DNA of 64,000 bases from Rhizobium sp. EC-SD404 (GCF_902498825.1 NZ_LR701459.1:3886661-3950660), one strand, 5' to 3'; shown: positions 1 to 9,701, counted from the first letter of the stretch. Notes: a model not told the origin generated them from the sequence alone. A program made the numbers and translations.

Positions 1-1
1 A

Positions 2-2185
2 ACCGGCGACACCTCGCAGACCAAGCGCACGCGCCAGAAGACCAATCCACCCGACATTCTGCTGACGACCCCGGAGCAGCTGGCGCTTCTCCTCGCCTCG
101 CCGGATGCCGATCGGTTCTTTTCCAACCTGAAGAACGTCATCTTCGACGAGTTGCATTCGCTTGTGACCTCGAAGCGCGGCCATCTCCTGGCACTCGGCC
201 TTGCGCGGCTTCGGCGCCTGCGCCCAGATCTCGTGACGATCGGTCTCTCGGCCACCGTCGCGGAGCCGGAAGAACTGCAGGGCTGGCTTGTGGCGCAGGA
301 TGGCGGTGAGCGCCGGCTGGCTGAACGCATCGTCGTCAGCGGCGGTGCGAAGCCCTTGATCAGCATCCTGCAGTCGGATGAGCGCGTGCCCTGGGCCGGC
401 CATTCGGCCCGTTACGCGATCCCGGATGTCTACAAGGCCATCAAGGACCATCAGACGACCCTGCTCTTCGTCAACACGCGCAGCCAGGCGGAAATGCTGT
501 TCCGCGAGCTCTGGCACGTCAACGACGACAATCTCCCGATCGCCCTGCATCACGGCTCGCTGGATGTCAGCCAGCGAAGGCGCGTGGAAGCCGCGATGGC
601 CGACAACGCGCTCCGCGCCGTCGTTGCGACCTCCACGCTCGATCTCGGCATCGATTGGGGCGACGTGGATCTCGTCATCCATGTGGGGGCGCCGAAGGGC
701 GCAAGCCGGCTCGCCCAGCGGATCGGGCGTGCCAATCACCGCATGGACGAGCCGAGCCGCGCGATCCTCGTTCCGGCCAATCGCTTCGAGGTGATGGAGT
801 GCCAGGCGGCGCTTGACGCCAACTATCTCGGTGCCCAGGACACGCCCCCGATTGGTGCGGGCGCACTCGACGTTCTGGCCCAGCACATCCTCGGAATGGC
901 CTGCTCGGCACCCTTCGATGCGGATGAGCTCTTTGCGGAAGTCACCTCCGCCTCGCCCTATCAGGAGGTCGGACGCGACACGTTCGACCGGGTGCTGGAG
1001 TTCGTCGCGACCGGCGGCTATGCGCTGAAGACCTATGATCGCTATGCCAAGATCCGCCTGACCGCCGACGGTCTGTGGCGCGTCTCCCATCCCCGCATCG
1101 CCCAGCAATACCGCCTCAATGTCGGGACGATCGTGGAGGCCCCGGCGCTCAACGTCCGGCTCGTAAAGCGCGGAAAGGCCGGCGTGACGGCAGCGCGGGG
1201 CGGCCCGACGCTCGGGAAGATCGAGGAATACTTTCTCGAGACGATGGTCTCGGGCGACACGTTCCTGTTCTCCGGCCGCGTCCTGCGTTTCGAAGGTATC
1301 CGCGAGAACGAATGCATCGTGTCGCTGTCACCCAGCACCGACGCGAAGATTCCGACCTATGCCGGCGGCAAGTTTCCGCTCTCGACCTATCTGGCGGAGC
1401 AAGTGCGCGCCATGCTGGCCGACCCCACCCAATGGGGGGCGCTGCCAGATCAGGTCGGCGACTGGCTGCGGATCCAGAAGGAAAAATCGATCCTGCCGTC
1501 GCGCGACGAGCTGCTGATCGAGACCTTTCCGAGGGGGCGGCGGCACTACATGGTCGCCTATTCCTTCGAAGGCCGCCTCGCCCACCAGACGCTCGGGATG
1601 CTCCTGACGCGTCGCCTGGAGCGGGCACGTGCCAAGCCGCTCGGTTTCGTGGCCACCGACTATGCCTTGGCGATCTGGGCACTGTCGGACATGGGCGAAC
1701 TTTTCGACAAACGCCGGCCGGCCCTGTCCGATCTTTTCGACGAGGACATGCTGGGCGACGACCTCGAAGCATGGCTTGCGGAATCCTGGCTGCTCAAGCG
1801 GACCTTCAGGCAGTGCGCCGTGATCTCAGGACTGATCGAGCGCCGGCACCCGGGCCAGGAAAAGACCGGCCGTCAGGTCACCGTCTCATCCGACCTTATC
1901 TACGATGTTCTGCGCAGCCATGAGCCGGACCACATCCTCCTGCAGGCGACCCACGCGGACGCGGCGGCGGGGCTTCTCGACATCCGGCGCCTGTCCGACA
2001 TGCTCGCACGCATCAAGGGGCACATCGTGCTGAAGCGGCTATCGCATATCTCGCCGCTCGCTGTGCCGATCATGCTCGAAGTCGGCAAGGAATCGGTTGC
2101 CGGCGAGGCCAATGACGCCATCCTCGAAGAGGCGTCAGAAGATTTGATTGCTGAAGCCATGGGCGAATCGGGTATCGGTCTGTGA
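2..2185 (+). CDS. Ligase-associated DEXH-box helicase (Lhr family), 5'-truncated by window edge
   Basis: The frame is open from the first bases of the window, so the start codon and Walker A motif lie to the left; 727 residues are visible. A DELH Walker B box (about nt 149-160) makes it a DEXH helicase. The C-terminal helicase lobe shows TSTLDLGIDWG and the motif VI stretch QRIGRANHR, and a long Lhr-type winged-helix and C-terminal region follows. Family knowledge: Lhr-like superfamily 2 helicases of this kind are encoded with an ATP-dependent DNA ligase, an Mre11-like exonuclease and the PdeM nuclease in a bacterial DNA damage-response cluster. The pdeM gene lies 30 bp downstream on the same strand, which fits. 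The ligase and exonuclease would be expected just left of the window (inference). Confidence 0.9.
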   Translation, partial: TGDTSQTKRTRQKTNPPDILLTTPEQLALLLASPDADRFFSNLKNVIFDELHSLVTSKRGHLLALGLARLRRLRPDLVTIGLSATVAEPEELQGWLVAQDGGERRLAERIVVSGGAKPLISILQSDERVPWAGHSARYAIPDVYKAIKDHQTTLLFVNTRSQAEMLFRELWHVNDDNLPIALHHGSLDVSQRRRVEAAMADNALRAVVATSTLDLGIDWGDVDLVIHVGAPKGASRLAQRIGRANHRMDEPSRAILVPANRFEVMECQAALDANYLGAQDTPPIGAGALDVLAQHILGMACSAPFDADELFAEVTSASPYQEVGRDTFDRVLEFVATGGYALKTYDRYAKIRLTADGLWRVSHPRIAQQYRLNVGTIVEAPALNVRLVKRGKAGVTAARGGPTLGKIEEYFLETMVSGDTFLFSGRVLRFEGIRENECIVSLSPSTDAKIPTYAGGKFPLSTYLAEQVRAMLADPTQWGALPDQVGDWLRIQKEKSILPSRDELLIETFPRGRRHYMVAYSFEGRLAHQTLGMLLTRRLERARAKPLGFVATDYALAIWALSDMGELFDKRRPALSDLFDEDMLGDDLEAWLAESWLLKRTFRQCAVISGLIERRHPGQEKTGRQVTVSSDLIYDVLRSHEPDHILLQATHADAAAGLLDIRRLSDMLARIKGHIVLKRLSHISPLAVPIMLEVGKESVAGEANDAILEEASEDLIAEAMGESGIGL

Positions 2186-2215
2186 CGAACAAGCCGAGAA
2201 CGATCAGACCCCACC

Positions 2216-2953
2216 ATGAACCACCATGCCGCCTTGCGGCTCTCCTCCGCCGATTCTGACATGCCGGGCCGCACGATCGCCATCGAGATCGCGGGTGTCG
2301 AGGTCGTGTGCGACGCGCTCGGCGTGGCCTATCTGGAAAAAAGCGGCACCTTGATCGTGTCCGACCTGCACCTGGAAAAAGGCGCGGCCTTCGCCCGGCG
2401 CGGCATGATGCTGCCGCCCTACGATACGGCCGCGACCCTCGACCTCTTGGAAGCGGCCATCCGGCGCTACGAGCCGAAGGCCGTGATCAGCCTTGGCGAC
2501 AGTTTCCATGACCGCGTCGGCGCCGCCCACATGCCTGCCATCTATGAGGAGCGACTGCGCCACGCCATGACGGGTCGGCAATGGTTCTGGATTTCCGGCA
2601 ACCACGATCCGGAGCGACCGGCCAATTTGCCGGGCGAGGCGACCGATGCGCTTTATGTCGACGGCTTGTGTTTCCGCCACGAACCCACGGCACGCCGCGC
2701 CGAATGCCGCGGCGAAATCGCCGGTCATCTGCATCCCTCCGCGCGCGTCGTGCGCCGGGGTCGTGCGGTGCGCCGCCCGTGCTTCGCCTCCGACGGCACC
2801 CGCTTGGTCATGCCGGCCTTCGGCGTGACCACCGGCGGGCTCGACCTGCGCCATCGCGCCATGCAGGGCCTGTTCGACCGCGCGACGCTGTCGGCCCATC
2901 TTCTCGGCCGCGAACGCCTCTATTCGGTGCGCTTCGCCAATCTGATCGGATAG
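2216..2953 (+). CDS. pdeM: Ligase-associated DNA damage-response nuclease PdeM (calcineurin-like phosphoesterase)
   Basis: A 245-residue metallophosphoesterase. The metal-binding motifs of the fold are visible in order: SDLHLEKG (about residue 45), LGDSFHD (about 95), GNHD (about 125) and AGHLHPS (about 168). Proteins of this type next to an Lhr-like helicase are known as PdeM, a DNA endonuclease or phosphodiesterase of the ligase-associated repair cluster. The gene follows the helicase by 30 bp on the same strand, so co-transcription is likely. No convincing Shine-Dalgarno precedes the ATG at 2216; the in-frame ATG at 2261 is an alternative start. A short palindromic intergenic repeat begins 7 bp after the stop codon. 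Confidence 0.88.
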   Translation: MNHHAALRLSSADSDMPGRTIAIEIAGVEVVCDALGVAYLEKSGTLIVSDLHLEKGAAFARRGMMLPPYDTAATLDLLEAAIRRYEPKAVISLGDSFHDRVGAAHMPAIYEERLRHAMTGRQWFWISGNHDPERPANLPGEATDALYVDGLCFRHEPTARRAECRGEIAGHLHPSARVVRRGRAVRRPCFASDGTRLVMPAFGVTTGGLDLRHRAMQGLFDRATLSAHLLGRERLYSVRFANLIG

Positions 2954-2959
2954 GCATGA

Positions 2960-3003
2960 GCGTTTCCAGGTGAAGTGGATACCGGTTCACCGTTCGGAAA
3001 CGC
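2960..3003. repeat. Intergenic palindromic repeat, copy 1
   Basis: Outer arms GCGTTTCC (2960-2967) and GGAAACGC (2996-3003) enclose inner arms GGTGAA (2969-2974) and TTCACC (2986-2991) around a core with ACCGGTTC. Two diverged copies are at 4762-4807 and 17531-17574. It lies between the convergent pdeM and Alph_Pro_TM genes and could act as a bidirectional transcript end. Confidence 0.75.
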
Positions 3004-3015
3004 GACAAGTCAGAC

Positions 3016-3801
3016 TCAGTTCTTGCGGAAGATGATGCTGCCGAGCCAGCCGGTCAGCATGGCGAGCGCCACGCAGACGATGCCGTACAGCAACGAGTCC
3101 TCGTAGGCCGCGGAATAGATGAACTGCTCCAGCCCCGTTTTCACGACGCGCAGTGGAAGATCGCGCTCCATCACGAAATTGCCGCTCTTGAACAAATAGG
3201 CGCGGATCGTGTGGTCGCCGAGCGGCACGTTGGCCGGCAGGCGGATGGATGCGCGAAACAGGCTCGAACTGACGAAATCGACGCCGTGCGGTGCGGCTTC
3301 ATAAAGCCCGCTCGTCTGCTTCAGGCGTCGGAGCGCATCGCGAAACACTGCGATATTGCTGCCGTCGCCGATGGCTCCGGTCGGGACCAGCCGGATGTTG
3401 CTGGACCCGATTTCATAACGATCGAGCACGATCGCATCGGTGATCCGCTCCACCGGGCGAGTGCTCGACAGTGAATAGGATGCCGCGACCGGTTCGAACT
3501 CCATCGAGCGACGGTTCACCCAGATGCCGAGAACGCGCTCTTTGCGCCACACGGTCGTCTGGCGCTGCGGGCCGACCAACGCAACGACGATGTCGTATTC
3601 GCCGAGCTCCAGCAAAAACGGGTCGGCACTGTCCAGCGCCCCGAACACGGTGATGTCTGCCCCCGTAAAATCGGAGGTGATCGCGATCTCGTTGGTCGAA
3701 ACGCCGATGTCCAGTCGTTCGGTGGGCTCACGTTGCTGGGCAAGCGCTTGCCCTGCAAACAAGCAGAAGATGATCCCGAAAAATGTTGCGAGCCGCGTCA
3801 T
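3016..3801 (-). CDS. TIGR02186 / Alph_Pro_TM family membrane-anchored protein
   Basis: 261 residues. An N-terminal signal peptide ends near ALAQ (residues 1-21), a beta-rich periplasmic domain follows, and there is one C-terminal membrane helix (about 236-256) before a short basic tail. This is the layout of the alphaproteobacterial Alph_Pro_TM (TIGR02186) family, whose members are typically encoded next to TauE/SafE exporters. That is the case here: the exporter stop codon (3802-3804) directly abuts this ATG (3799-3801), so the two are surely co-translated. Inference: a periplasmic partner of the anion exporter. The biochemical function of the family is not established. Confidence 0.82.
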   Translation of the reverse strand: MTRLATFFGIIFCLFAGQALAQQREPTERLDIGVSTNEIAITSDFTGADITVFGALDSADPFLLELGEYDIVVALVGPQRQTTVWRKERVLGIWVNRRSMEFEPVAASYSLSSTRPVERITDAIVLDRYEIGSSNIRLVPTGAIGDGSNIAVFRDALRRLKQTSGLYEAAPHGVDFVSSSLFRASIRLPANVPLGDHTIRAYLFKSGNFVMERDLPLRVVKTGLEQFIYSAAYEDSLLYGIVCVALAMLTGWLGSIIFRKN

Positions 3802-4752
3802 CTAGAACGCCGCCTCTTCCAGGATCACCGAATACACTTCGTCGGGCGGCAGCAAGAGGTCGAGGCCGAGACGCATGCCGACCGCGAGCACAAGCAGAGC
3901 CAGAAGCGCCCGCAACTGCTCGCCGCGCAGCTTCTGCCCGACCCGCACACCGTATTGCGCACCGATGACGCCTGCCACCATCAGAAGAAACGCCAGAACG
4001 ATATCGACCGAATAGTTGGTCGTCGCCTGCATGATGGTGGTGAAGGCCGTGACGAAGATGATCTGGAACAGCGACGTCCCGATGACGACATTGGTCGGGA
4101 TGCGCAGGAGATAGATCATCGCCGGAACCATGATGAAACCGCCGCCGACGCCCATCACTGACGTAAGAACGCCGATGGCGAAACCGAGCGCGATGACCGG
4201 GATGACGCTGAGATAGAGCTTCGATTTCTTGAAGCGCATCTTCATTGGAAGCCGGTGCACCCAGATGTGCTGGCCGGGCTTGCGAAGCGCCACGGTTTCC
4301 TTGCGCGCCGCACGGCGGAGGGAAATGATGCTTTCCCAAAGCATCAGGCCTCCGACGACCGACAAGAACAGCACGTACATCAGCGAGACGATCAGATCGA
4401 GCTGACCTAGCCGCCGCAGAAGCGTGAATATCCAGATTCCGAGCCCCGCCCCGGCAATGCCGCCGATCAGCAGCACGACCCCAAGCTTGATATCGAGCGA
4501 GCCGCGCTTGAAATGCCAGAGCGAGCCGGAAAAGGACGACGCGACAACCTGGTTTGCGCCGGTGGCGACGGCGACCGCGGGAGGAATGTTGTAGAAGATC
4601 AAAAGCGGTGTGATGAGAAAGCCGCCGCCGATGCCGAACATGCCCGACAGGAATCCGACCGCAGCGCCCATGCCGAGGATGACGAAGATGTTGACCGATA
4701 ATTCTGCGATCGGCAGGTAGATGGTCACGTCTTGCCCCTGAACGCTCAGCAC
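3802..4752 (-). CDS. Sulfite exporter TauE/SafE family permease
   Basis: 316 residues with about eight hydrophobic helices in two homologous halves. The glycine-rich signatures GMFGIGGGF (about residues 37-45) and SVMGVGGGF in the second half are those of TauE/SafE permeases. The family exports sulfur-containing organic anions or sulfite across the inner membrane; the substrate here cannot be read from sequence. The best start appears to be GTG at 4752, with no strong ribosome-binding site; GTG at 4728 is possible. It forms a two-gene operon with the Alph_Pro_TM protein downstream. An intergenic palindromic repeat lies 10 bp upstream of the start. Confidence 0.88.
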   Translation of the reverse strand: MLSVQGQDVTIYLPIAELSVNIFVILGMGAAVGFLSGMFGIGGGFLITPLLIFYNIPPAVAVATGANQVVASSFSGSLWHFKRGSLDIKLGVVLLIGGIAGAGLGIWIFTLLRRLGQLDLIVSLMYVLFLSVVGGLMLWESIISLRRAARKETVALRKPGQHIWVHRLPMKMRFKKSKLYLSVIPVIALGFAIGVLTSVMGVGGGFIMVPAMIYLLRIPTNVVIGTSLFQIIFVTAFTTIMQATTNYSVDIVLAFLLMVAGVIGAQYGVRVGQKLRGEQLRALLALLVLAVGMRLGLDLLLPPDEVYSVILEEAAF

Positions 4753-4761
4753 GGATCTCGA

Positions 4762-4807
4762 GCGTTTCCAGATGACGTGGGAACCGGTTCACACCGTCCG
4801 AAAACGC
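4762..4807. repeat. Intergenic palindromic repeat, copy 2
   Basis: Begins GCGTTTCC, keeps the GGGAACCGGTTCAC core and ends GAAAACGC, with the same outer-palindrome plan as the copy at 2960-3003. It lies just upstream of the TauE-family gene in the roughly 300-bp gap before podJ. I see no gene in the rest of that gap (4808-5049). Confidence 0.7.
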
Positions 4808-5049
4808 GGTCGTACAACCACCTTGAGCAACCGGTCGCTTATCGAAAAGCGAAATTGCTCCAGGCATCGGCCGAACGCCAATAGGCCGGCTGTGCGACGT
4901 CAGCCGGAATGTTGGCAGCACAGGGTTTATTCGCCGTTAAGACGAAGCCGGGCGCAGCGCCCAACTCCCAACCGCGACCGATTGTGGAACGATCATCTGC
5001 GCGTTTCGGAACGCCCTGTCAATTCAAGGCGTCCTTGGGACCAAATTGC

Positions 5050-8000
5050 TCAGCCAGCGTCCGTCTGGGCAAGCAGCGCTTCGACGAGCGGCGCATCGAT
5101 CCGGCCGGTCGGCTCGAGCTCGTTGGCTTCCTGGAAGGCGCGGATCGCTGCCGTCGTTTTTGCGCCGATGACGCCATCCGGGGAGCCCGCATCGAAGCCG
5201 CGATCGTTGAGAATGCGCTGGATGTTGCGCACAGCGTCGGCCATGTCGATTGTCGCAGTGCGGGTCTGGGAAACGCCCCACTCTTCCGGCAGCTCGACGG
5301 CATTGGAAGCAGGGTCGACTGCCTGCGGTTCCCAAAGTTCGACCTCGGCGCGGGCCCGTTCCAGCGCTTCCGGGGTCATGGCATTTGCCACTTCGTCGCG
5401 CTTGTTGGCCGCGTCCGCATCACCCTGATCGGCGGCGATGGCAAACCATTTGTAGGACTGGCCGAGATCCTGTTCGACGCCGCTGCCACGGGCATAGAGT
5501 ACCGCCAGGTTGAATTGGCTGTCGGAGACGCCGTGTTCCGCAGCCATGGCGAACCAGCGTGCAGCCTCGTCGAAATCCGAATTGCCGTCGACGCCGCCGG
5601 AAGCGTGCAGTACCGCAAGATTGTGCATGGCGCTGACATTGCCGCCCAGCGCCGCTTCGCGGTACCAGCGGGCAGCTTCTGCAGGATCGCGTTCGACGCC
5701 GGTGCCGCGCTCGTAGAAATTGCCGATCCGGTACTGCGCCGGGGCGAGCCCCTGCCGCGCGGCATCGAGATACCATTGTGCTGCCTGGTCGACGCTTTCT
5801 TCGACGCCGCGACCTTCCATGTAGCGCGATGCGATTTCGAACAGCGCCCGGCCTTCGCCGGCTTCGGCGGCAGCAAGCAGTGCAGCCGTTCCGGCACCGT
5901 CCGGCAGAGCGGCGATACGGGCCGACCGTTCGGCAGGGTCCGTCTGCGCCGCCGTTTCCGGCGTCATTTCAGCCGGCGCATCGGCACTGGGGCCCTCGGT
6001 GGTCGGCGCTGTCGCCTCATCGGTCACCGCCGGCGCATTGGCGTCGCTCGATGGCGTATCGAGACTGGACGGCGTCACCGGCGCGGAATTGTCGCGATCC
6101 AGGCTGGACGTCGTCATGGCGGCCTCGTCATCCGTCGACGGAGCGAAAGCCTGCTGCGAAAGACCTGCCGTGCGTCCGGGTGACGGCTCAGCGATTGTGG
6201 GCGTTTCAGCGACCGGTGCCTGCACTGGCTCGACGGTTTCGGCGGCAATTTCAGGTGCAGCTTCGGAGCCCGTTTCCGCGCCCGAGGAGACAGCGGCGCT
6301 GTCCGTCTCGGCTGGAGCGACCGACTGAACCGCGACAGGCACATCGTTCTGGGAAGCGTCGCCGCCCATCATGTCGGCAATCAAAGGATAAGACATCACC
6401 GCAAGCAGGATGGCGCCAACCGCGATCAGGATGGGACGGCGGCGCGACGATGATCCACCGTCAGTCCGCTTGTCGTCACTTTTGGTCGCCAACTGCTTGC
6501 GGCCGGTATTCTCGACATCGGCAGCGGCGGCCTGAGCGGCACGGCGAGCGGCAGCGATGAAATCCGCGCGGTCGTCTTCGCTGTAGACGCTGTTGCCGAC
6601 GCGCGATCCGCTGGTCTGCTGATCACGCACGCGCTGCAGAATGCGGTTGAGGTCCGGCGTTCCCGAGCCAGGCTCCAGCGGCTCGTTCGCAATCCCCGCA
6701 TCGATCTGCTGGCTCGGGTCGATGGGCGGCGTCGGCTCGACGGTTTCGCGGACTTCGGAAGGCGAGGCTGCAAGTTCAGCGCTCGACACGATTTCCGCTT
6801 CAGCGGGCTGGCGGCGAGGACGGACCTTGTCGGCGATGCGGCCGATCAGCGAGCGCGGCGTTTGCGCCTCGGCAGATGCCGCCGACGCGGTTGCAGCCGC
6901 CATGACGGCGGTTGTGCTGACCGTCTTGCCAAGCGCCGTCTGGTCGGCCTTGACCACATTGGCTGCCTTGGCGGACAGCGGTTCCTGTGCTTCGATTTCC
7001 GGCTCGGCAGCATGTGCGGCGAAAGCGGGCGCCGCAAAGGCGGCAGCCGCGACAGGCATCTCGCGTGAAACATTCAGTCCGCGGTCAAGGCTTTCGAGAC
7101 GCTCGGCGATCTTCATGAGCGTGTCGTGGACGGCATCGAAGGCGCGCGCGCTGCGATCGTTGCTCATCCGGGTCAGCTTCTCGAGCGCCCGGAGATCTTC
7201 CGCAAGACCGGTCACTGCCGTGAGATCGTCGGCGCTGCCCTCATACTCGTCCGCGCCGCTTTCGAGGAAGGCGGCAACCGCCTGTTCGGCAGCACGACTT
7301 GCTGCTTCGATCACGTCCTGGCGGCCATGCGTCATATGCGTTTCGATCGCGGCAAGGCGCGGCTCGAGACCGGCAAGACCCGAGCGATCGGAAAGATGCT
7401 CCGAGAGGCTGAGAATCTGTGCTTCCAGCGAGCGCATCGCATCGTCGCTTGCCGGAGCAGACGTCTCGGCGTTGCGATCGAGGCGGCTCGTGATCTCGTC
7501 CAGTTGCCGGTGCAGGCTTTCCAGTCCGGCAACAGGCAGCGGATCCGAAAGCCGCGCTTCGGCACGATCGACCAAGGCTTCGAGCCGGTCGAAATCGACG
7601 CTCGCCTGGGCAACAGCCAGGGTCTCGATCTGCTCGGAAATGTGCTCGAGGTGTCGCACCACCTCCTGCGGCGGCTCCTGATTGGCGCCGTTGGAGAGCG
7701 CGGCCACCTGATGCGAGAGCGCATCGAGCCGGCTCATCACTTCGCTGTCCGTACCGCCCTCGCCCAGCCGTTCGATCTGGTCGGCCAGAAGCGCCAGGTG
7801 AGGCGTCAATGCGGCAGCGATACCACCGGCGACGGCTTCGTCTTGAGACCCAAGGTCGGCCAGAAGAGCTTCGATGCGCTCCAGCCGAGCATTGTCGATT
7901 GCCATGTCGGCCTTGTCGGAAACCGTAAGGATCGCCTGGGAAATCTCGTCCAGCCGCAAATTCACACGGTCGAGTTCCCGGCCGACGCCTTCCATGTCCG

Positions 8001-8865
8001 AGCCTTGCCCGGCGATCATCTCGACGGCACCGGCGATCGTGCGCATTTCGGCGCCGATCTGACGTGTCCAGCCACCGTCGGGCAGGCCGTTCATCAGAAC
8101 CTGCATCTCGTCCAGCCGCTTGACCATGACGGCGATCTCGTCGCGCATGGTGGCTGGATCGATCTCGCTGATCAGGTCGCAGATTTCGCTCCAGCGATTG
8201 TCCAGGCCGCGCACGGTCTCATCCTTGGCGAGACCATCGACGATTGCTGAGATGCTGCGGACTTCCGCGCGCAATTCCACCAAGGCGTCGCCGCCGTCGC
8301 TTTCGCTAAGTGCGCTGAGCTTCTGTTCGATCGAAACCAGCCCGGCATGAAGCTCGGATGGCAGGCTTTCGAGCTGCTCGAGCGTCTTCAGCTGCATGAG
8401 GTCGCCGCGCAGCGAACCGAGATGGCGCGCGACGTCTTCGCCGAGATCGCGGCGCATGTCATCACGCAGGTTTCGGCCGAAATTATCCAGCAGGCTTTCC
8501 ATCTGGGCGCCGCCCGCCTGGGGCATGTGCGCAGCTGCAGCCGGTTCGACCGGGGGCCGGGCGACAAGAGCCTCACGGCGCTCGGCGGCTTTCGAGCGGA
8601 AGGCGTCGAGGCGGCGCTGGCGCTCCTTGATCTGCGCAACCGCCTCATTCTGGAGATTGGCAGCCGGTGTCTCCTGGACACTGATCGGTTCGACACGCGT
8701 TGAACTCGGCGTCAAGGTACCCGGCGCACGCTGGCTTTTCGACGCCATGATTCCGTCCAAGCGGCTCTCGAGCGCTTCGAGCGTCTTATTCAACGCATCG
8801 AAAGGCGAGGATCCTTGCGACTGGCTGCGGGTATCGCGTGAGGTATCGTTCATTGCGAAGCTCAT
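5050..8865 (-). CDS. podJ: PodJ-like polarity and localization protein (coiled coil, TM, Sel1 repeats, peptidoglycan-binding domain)
   Basis: 1271 residues from the ATG at 8865, chosen because GAGG precedes it by 9 bases; ATG at 8853 (MNDTS) also works. Order of parts: a long acidic coiled-coil cytoplasmic region (about 30-600), a basic low-complexity linker, one membrane helix (about 808-830, after SSRRRP), a Pro/Ala/Thr-rich periplasmic linker, four Sel1/TPR-like repeats (about 990-1170), and a C-terminal peptidoglycan-binding domain (about 1206-1271, with IQRILNDRGF and GVIGAKTTAAIRAFQ). This is the architecture of PodJ, the polar organizer of Caulobacter, which also acts in polar growth in Agrobacterium. 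Expected location: inner membrane at a cell pole. The gene stands alone and diverges from merR. PodJ identity rests on architecture; a paralogous Sel1 protein is the alternative. Confidence 0.8.
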   Translation of the reverse strand: MSFAMNDTSRDTRSQSQGSSPFDALNKTLEALESRLDGIMASKSQRAPGTLTPSSTRVEPISVQETPAANLQNEAVAQIKERQRRLDAFRSKAAERREALVARPPVEPAAAAHMPQAGGAQMESLLDNFGRNLRDDMRRDLGEDVARHLGSLRGDLMQLKTLEQLESLPSELHAGLVSIEQKLSALSESDGGDALVELRAEVRSISAIVDGLAKDETVRGLDNRWSEICDLISEIDPATMRDEIAVMVKRLDEMQVLMNGLPDGGWTRQIGAEMRTIAGAVEMIAGQGSDMEGVGRELDRVNLRLDEISQAILTVSDKADMAIDNARLERIEALLADLGSQDEAVAGGIAAALTPHLALLADQIERLGEGGTDSEVMSRLDALSHQVAALSNGANQEPPQEVVRHLEHISEQIETLAVAQASVDFDRLEALVDRAEARLSDPLPVAGLESLHRQLDEITSRLDRNAETSAPASDDAMRSLEAQILSLSEHLSDRSGLAGLEPRLAAIETHMTHGRQDVIEAASRAAEQAVAAFLESGADEYEGSADDLTAVTGLAEDLRALEKLTRMSNDRSARAFDAVHDTLMKIAERLESLDRGLNVSREMPVAAAAFAAPAFAAHAAEPEIEAQEPLSAKAANVVKADQTALGKTVSTTAVMAAATASAASAEAQTPRSLIGRIADKVRPRRQPAEAEIVSSAELAASPSEVRETVEPTPPIDPSQQIDAGIANEPLEPGSGTPDLNRILQRVRDQQTSGSRVGNSVYSEDDRADFIAAARRAAQAAAADVENTGRKQLATKSDDKRTDGGSSSRRRPILIAVGAILLAVMSYPLIADMMGGDASQNDVPVAVQSVAPAETDSAAVSSGAETGSEAAPEIAAETVEPVQAPVAETPTIAEPSPGRTAGLSQQAFAPSTDDEAAMTTSSLDRDNSAPVTPSSLDTPSSDANAPAVTDEATAPTTEGPSADAPAEMTPETAAQTDPAERSARIAALPDGAGTAALLAAAEAGEGRALFEIASRYMEGRGVEESVDQAAQWYLDAARQGLAPAQYRIGNFYERGTGVERDPAEAARWYREAALGGNVSAMHNLAVLHASGGVDGNSDFDEAARWFAMAAEHGVSDSQFNLAVLYARGSGVEQDLGQSYKWFAIAADQGDADAANKRDEVANAMTPEALERARAEVELWEPQAVDPASNAVELPEEWGVSQTRTATIDMADAVRNIQRILNDRGFDAGSPDGVIGAKTTAAIRAFQEANELEPTGRIDAPLVEALLAQTDAG

Positions 8866-9205
8866 CTCGGTTCGCCTCACCATCGCGGTGAAGCCGGGTT
8901 TTGCCGCCGGATGCTGGTGCCCGCACATCGATGCGGACGGAAGCTACCGGAAGCGCGTCAGGCAATCCGAAGAGACGCAATACTGTTGTCGGGATTCACC
9001 TCTAGTTGCCGCACAATCCACCAAACGTGGTAAACAAGCCGTTAAGCTTTTGGATCTAGCCCCACATCCGGCACAGGAAATAGACATGGACCTCGCCGGC
9101 TGCGCTTGTATCATCGGGCGTCGCAGGAACGGTGTTTCCGAAATCAATACAATTCAGAGTAGTGCAATTTTTGATTTCTCTTAATGGTTGAAAATGGAGT
9201 GAAGC
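8866..9205. promoter_or_regulatory. podJ-merR divergent intergenic region with CtrA-like box
   Basis: 340 bp without a gene. At 9030-9044 the + strand reads TAAA-N7-TTAA, i.e. TTAA-N7-TTTA toward podJ. That matches seven of eight positions of the CtrA consensus TTAA-N7-TTAA, 165-180 bp upstream of the podJ start. A single GANTC site (GATTC) is near 8993. Nothing else recognisable. Confidence 0.4.
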
Positions 9206-9670
9206 TTGCGTAGTCGCCAGCAAGCCCCGATCGCCGAAATCGACCGCATTGCAAGCCACGCTGCGGAGACCGACGACGGCGCGTTCGGGCCGGAAGACCA
9301 GCTGTTTCGCATTGGCGATCTCGCCGCCGAGTTCGGCGTGACGCTGAGGACCCTTCGTTTCTATGAGGACAAGGATCTTCTGCAACCGCGCCGCATCGGC
9401 GTGACACGGCTCTATTCGCGCCGGGATCGTGCAAGGCTGAAGCTCATCCTGCTCGGCAAGCGTCTCGGCTTCTCGCTGGAAGAAGTGCGGCGGATGATCG
9501 AGCTTTACGATCCGGAAGGCCGCAACAAGACGCAGCTGAAAGTCGCGCTGGACAAGGGCGGTGAGCAGCTGCAACGCCTGAAGGATCAGCGCATGGAGAT
9601 CGATACGGCCATCCGCGAACTGGAACAGACGATGGCCGTCGTGCGCGAGATGCTGTCGTCTTCGACGTGA
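9206..9670 (+). CDS. MerR-family transcriptional regulator of the adjacent beta-oxidation operon
   Basis: 154 residues. The MerR DNA-binding domain begins at FRIGDLAAEFGVTLRTLRFYED (about residues 34-55), with the LQPRR wing, and a dimerising coiled coil spans about 100-150. No C-terminal ligand domain is evident. The start is taken as TTG at 9206, preceded by GGAG at a 6-base spacing; the nearby ATG at 9194 runs into a stop after two codons. MerR proteins of this size in Proteobacteria (LiuR-like) repress fatty-acid and branched-chain acyl-CoA degradation genes. The gene is followed within 130 bp by an acyl-CoA dehydrogenase operon, with a 13-bp-arm palindrome between them, so it is the likely regulator of that operon and possibly of itself. 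Confidence 0.85.
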   Translation: MRSRQQAPIAEIDRIASHAAETDDGAFGPEDQLFRIGDLAAEFGVTLRTLRFYEDKDLLQPRRIGVTRLYSRRDRARLKLILLGKRLGFSLEEVRRMIELYDPEGRNKTQLKVALDKGGEQLQRLKDQRMEIDTAIRELEQTMAVVREMLSSST

Positions 9671-9701
9671 ATCGATCGACACATATGAACACTCGCGCGA
9701 T

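Noticed and set aside
3728..4921. 397-codon minus-strand frame over the TauE region
   Set aside because: Shadow in another frame of the clear TauE permease; composition is Arg/His-rich and not membrane-like.
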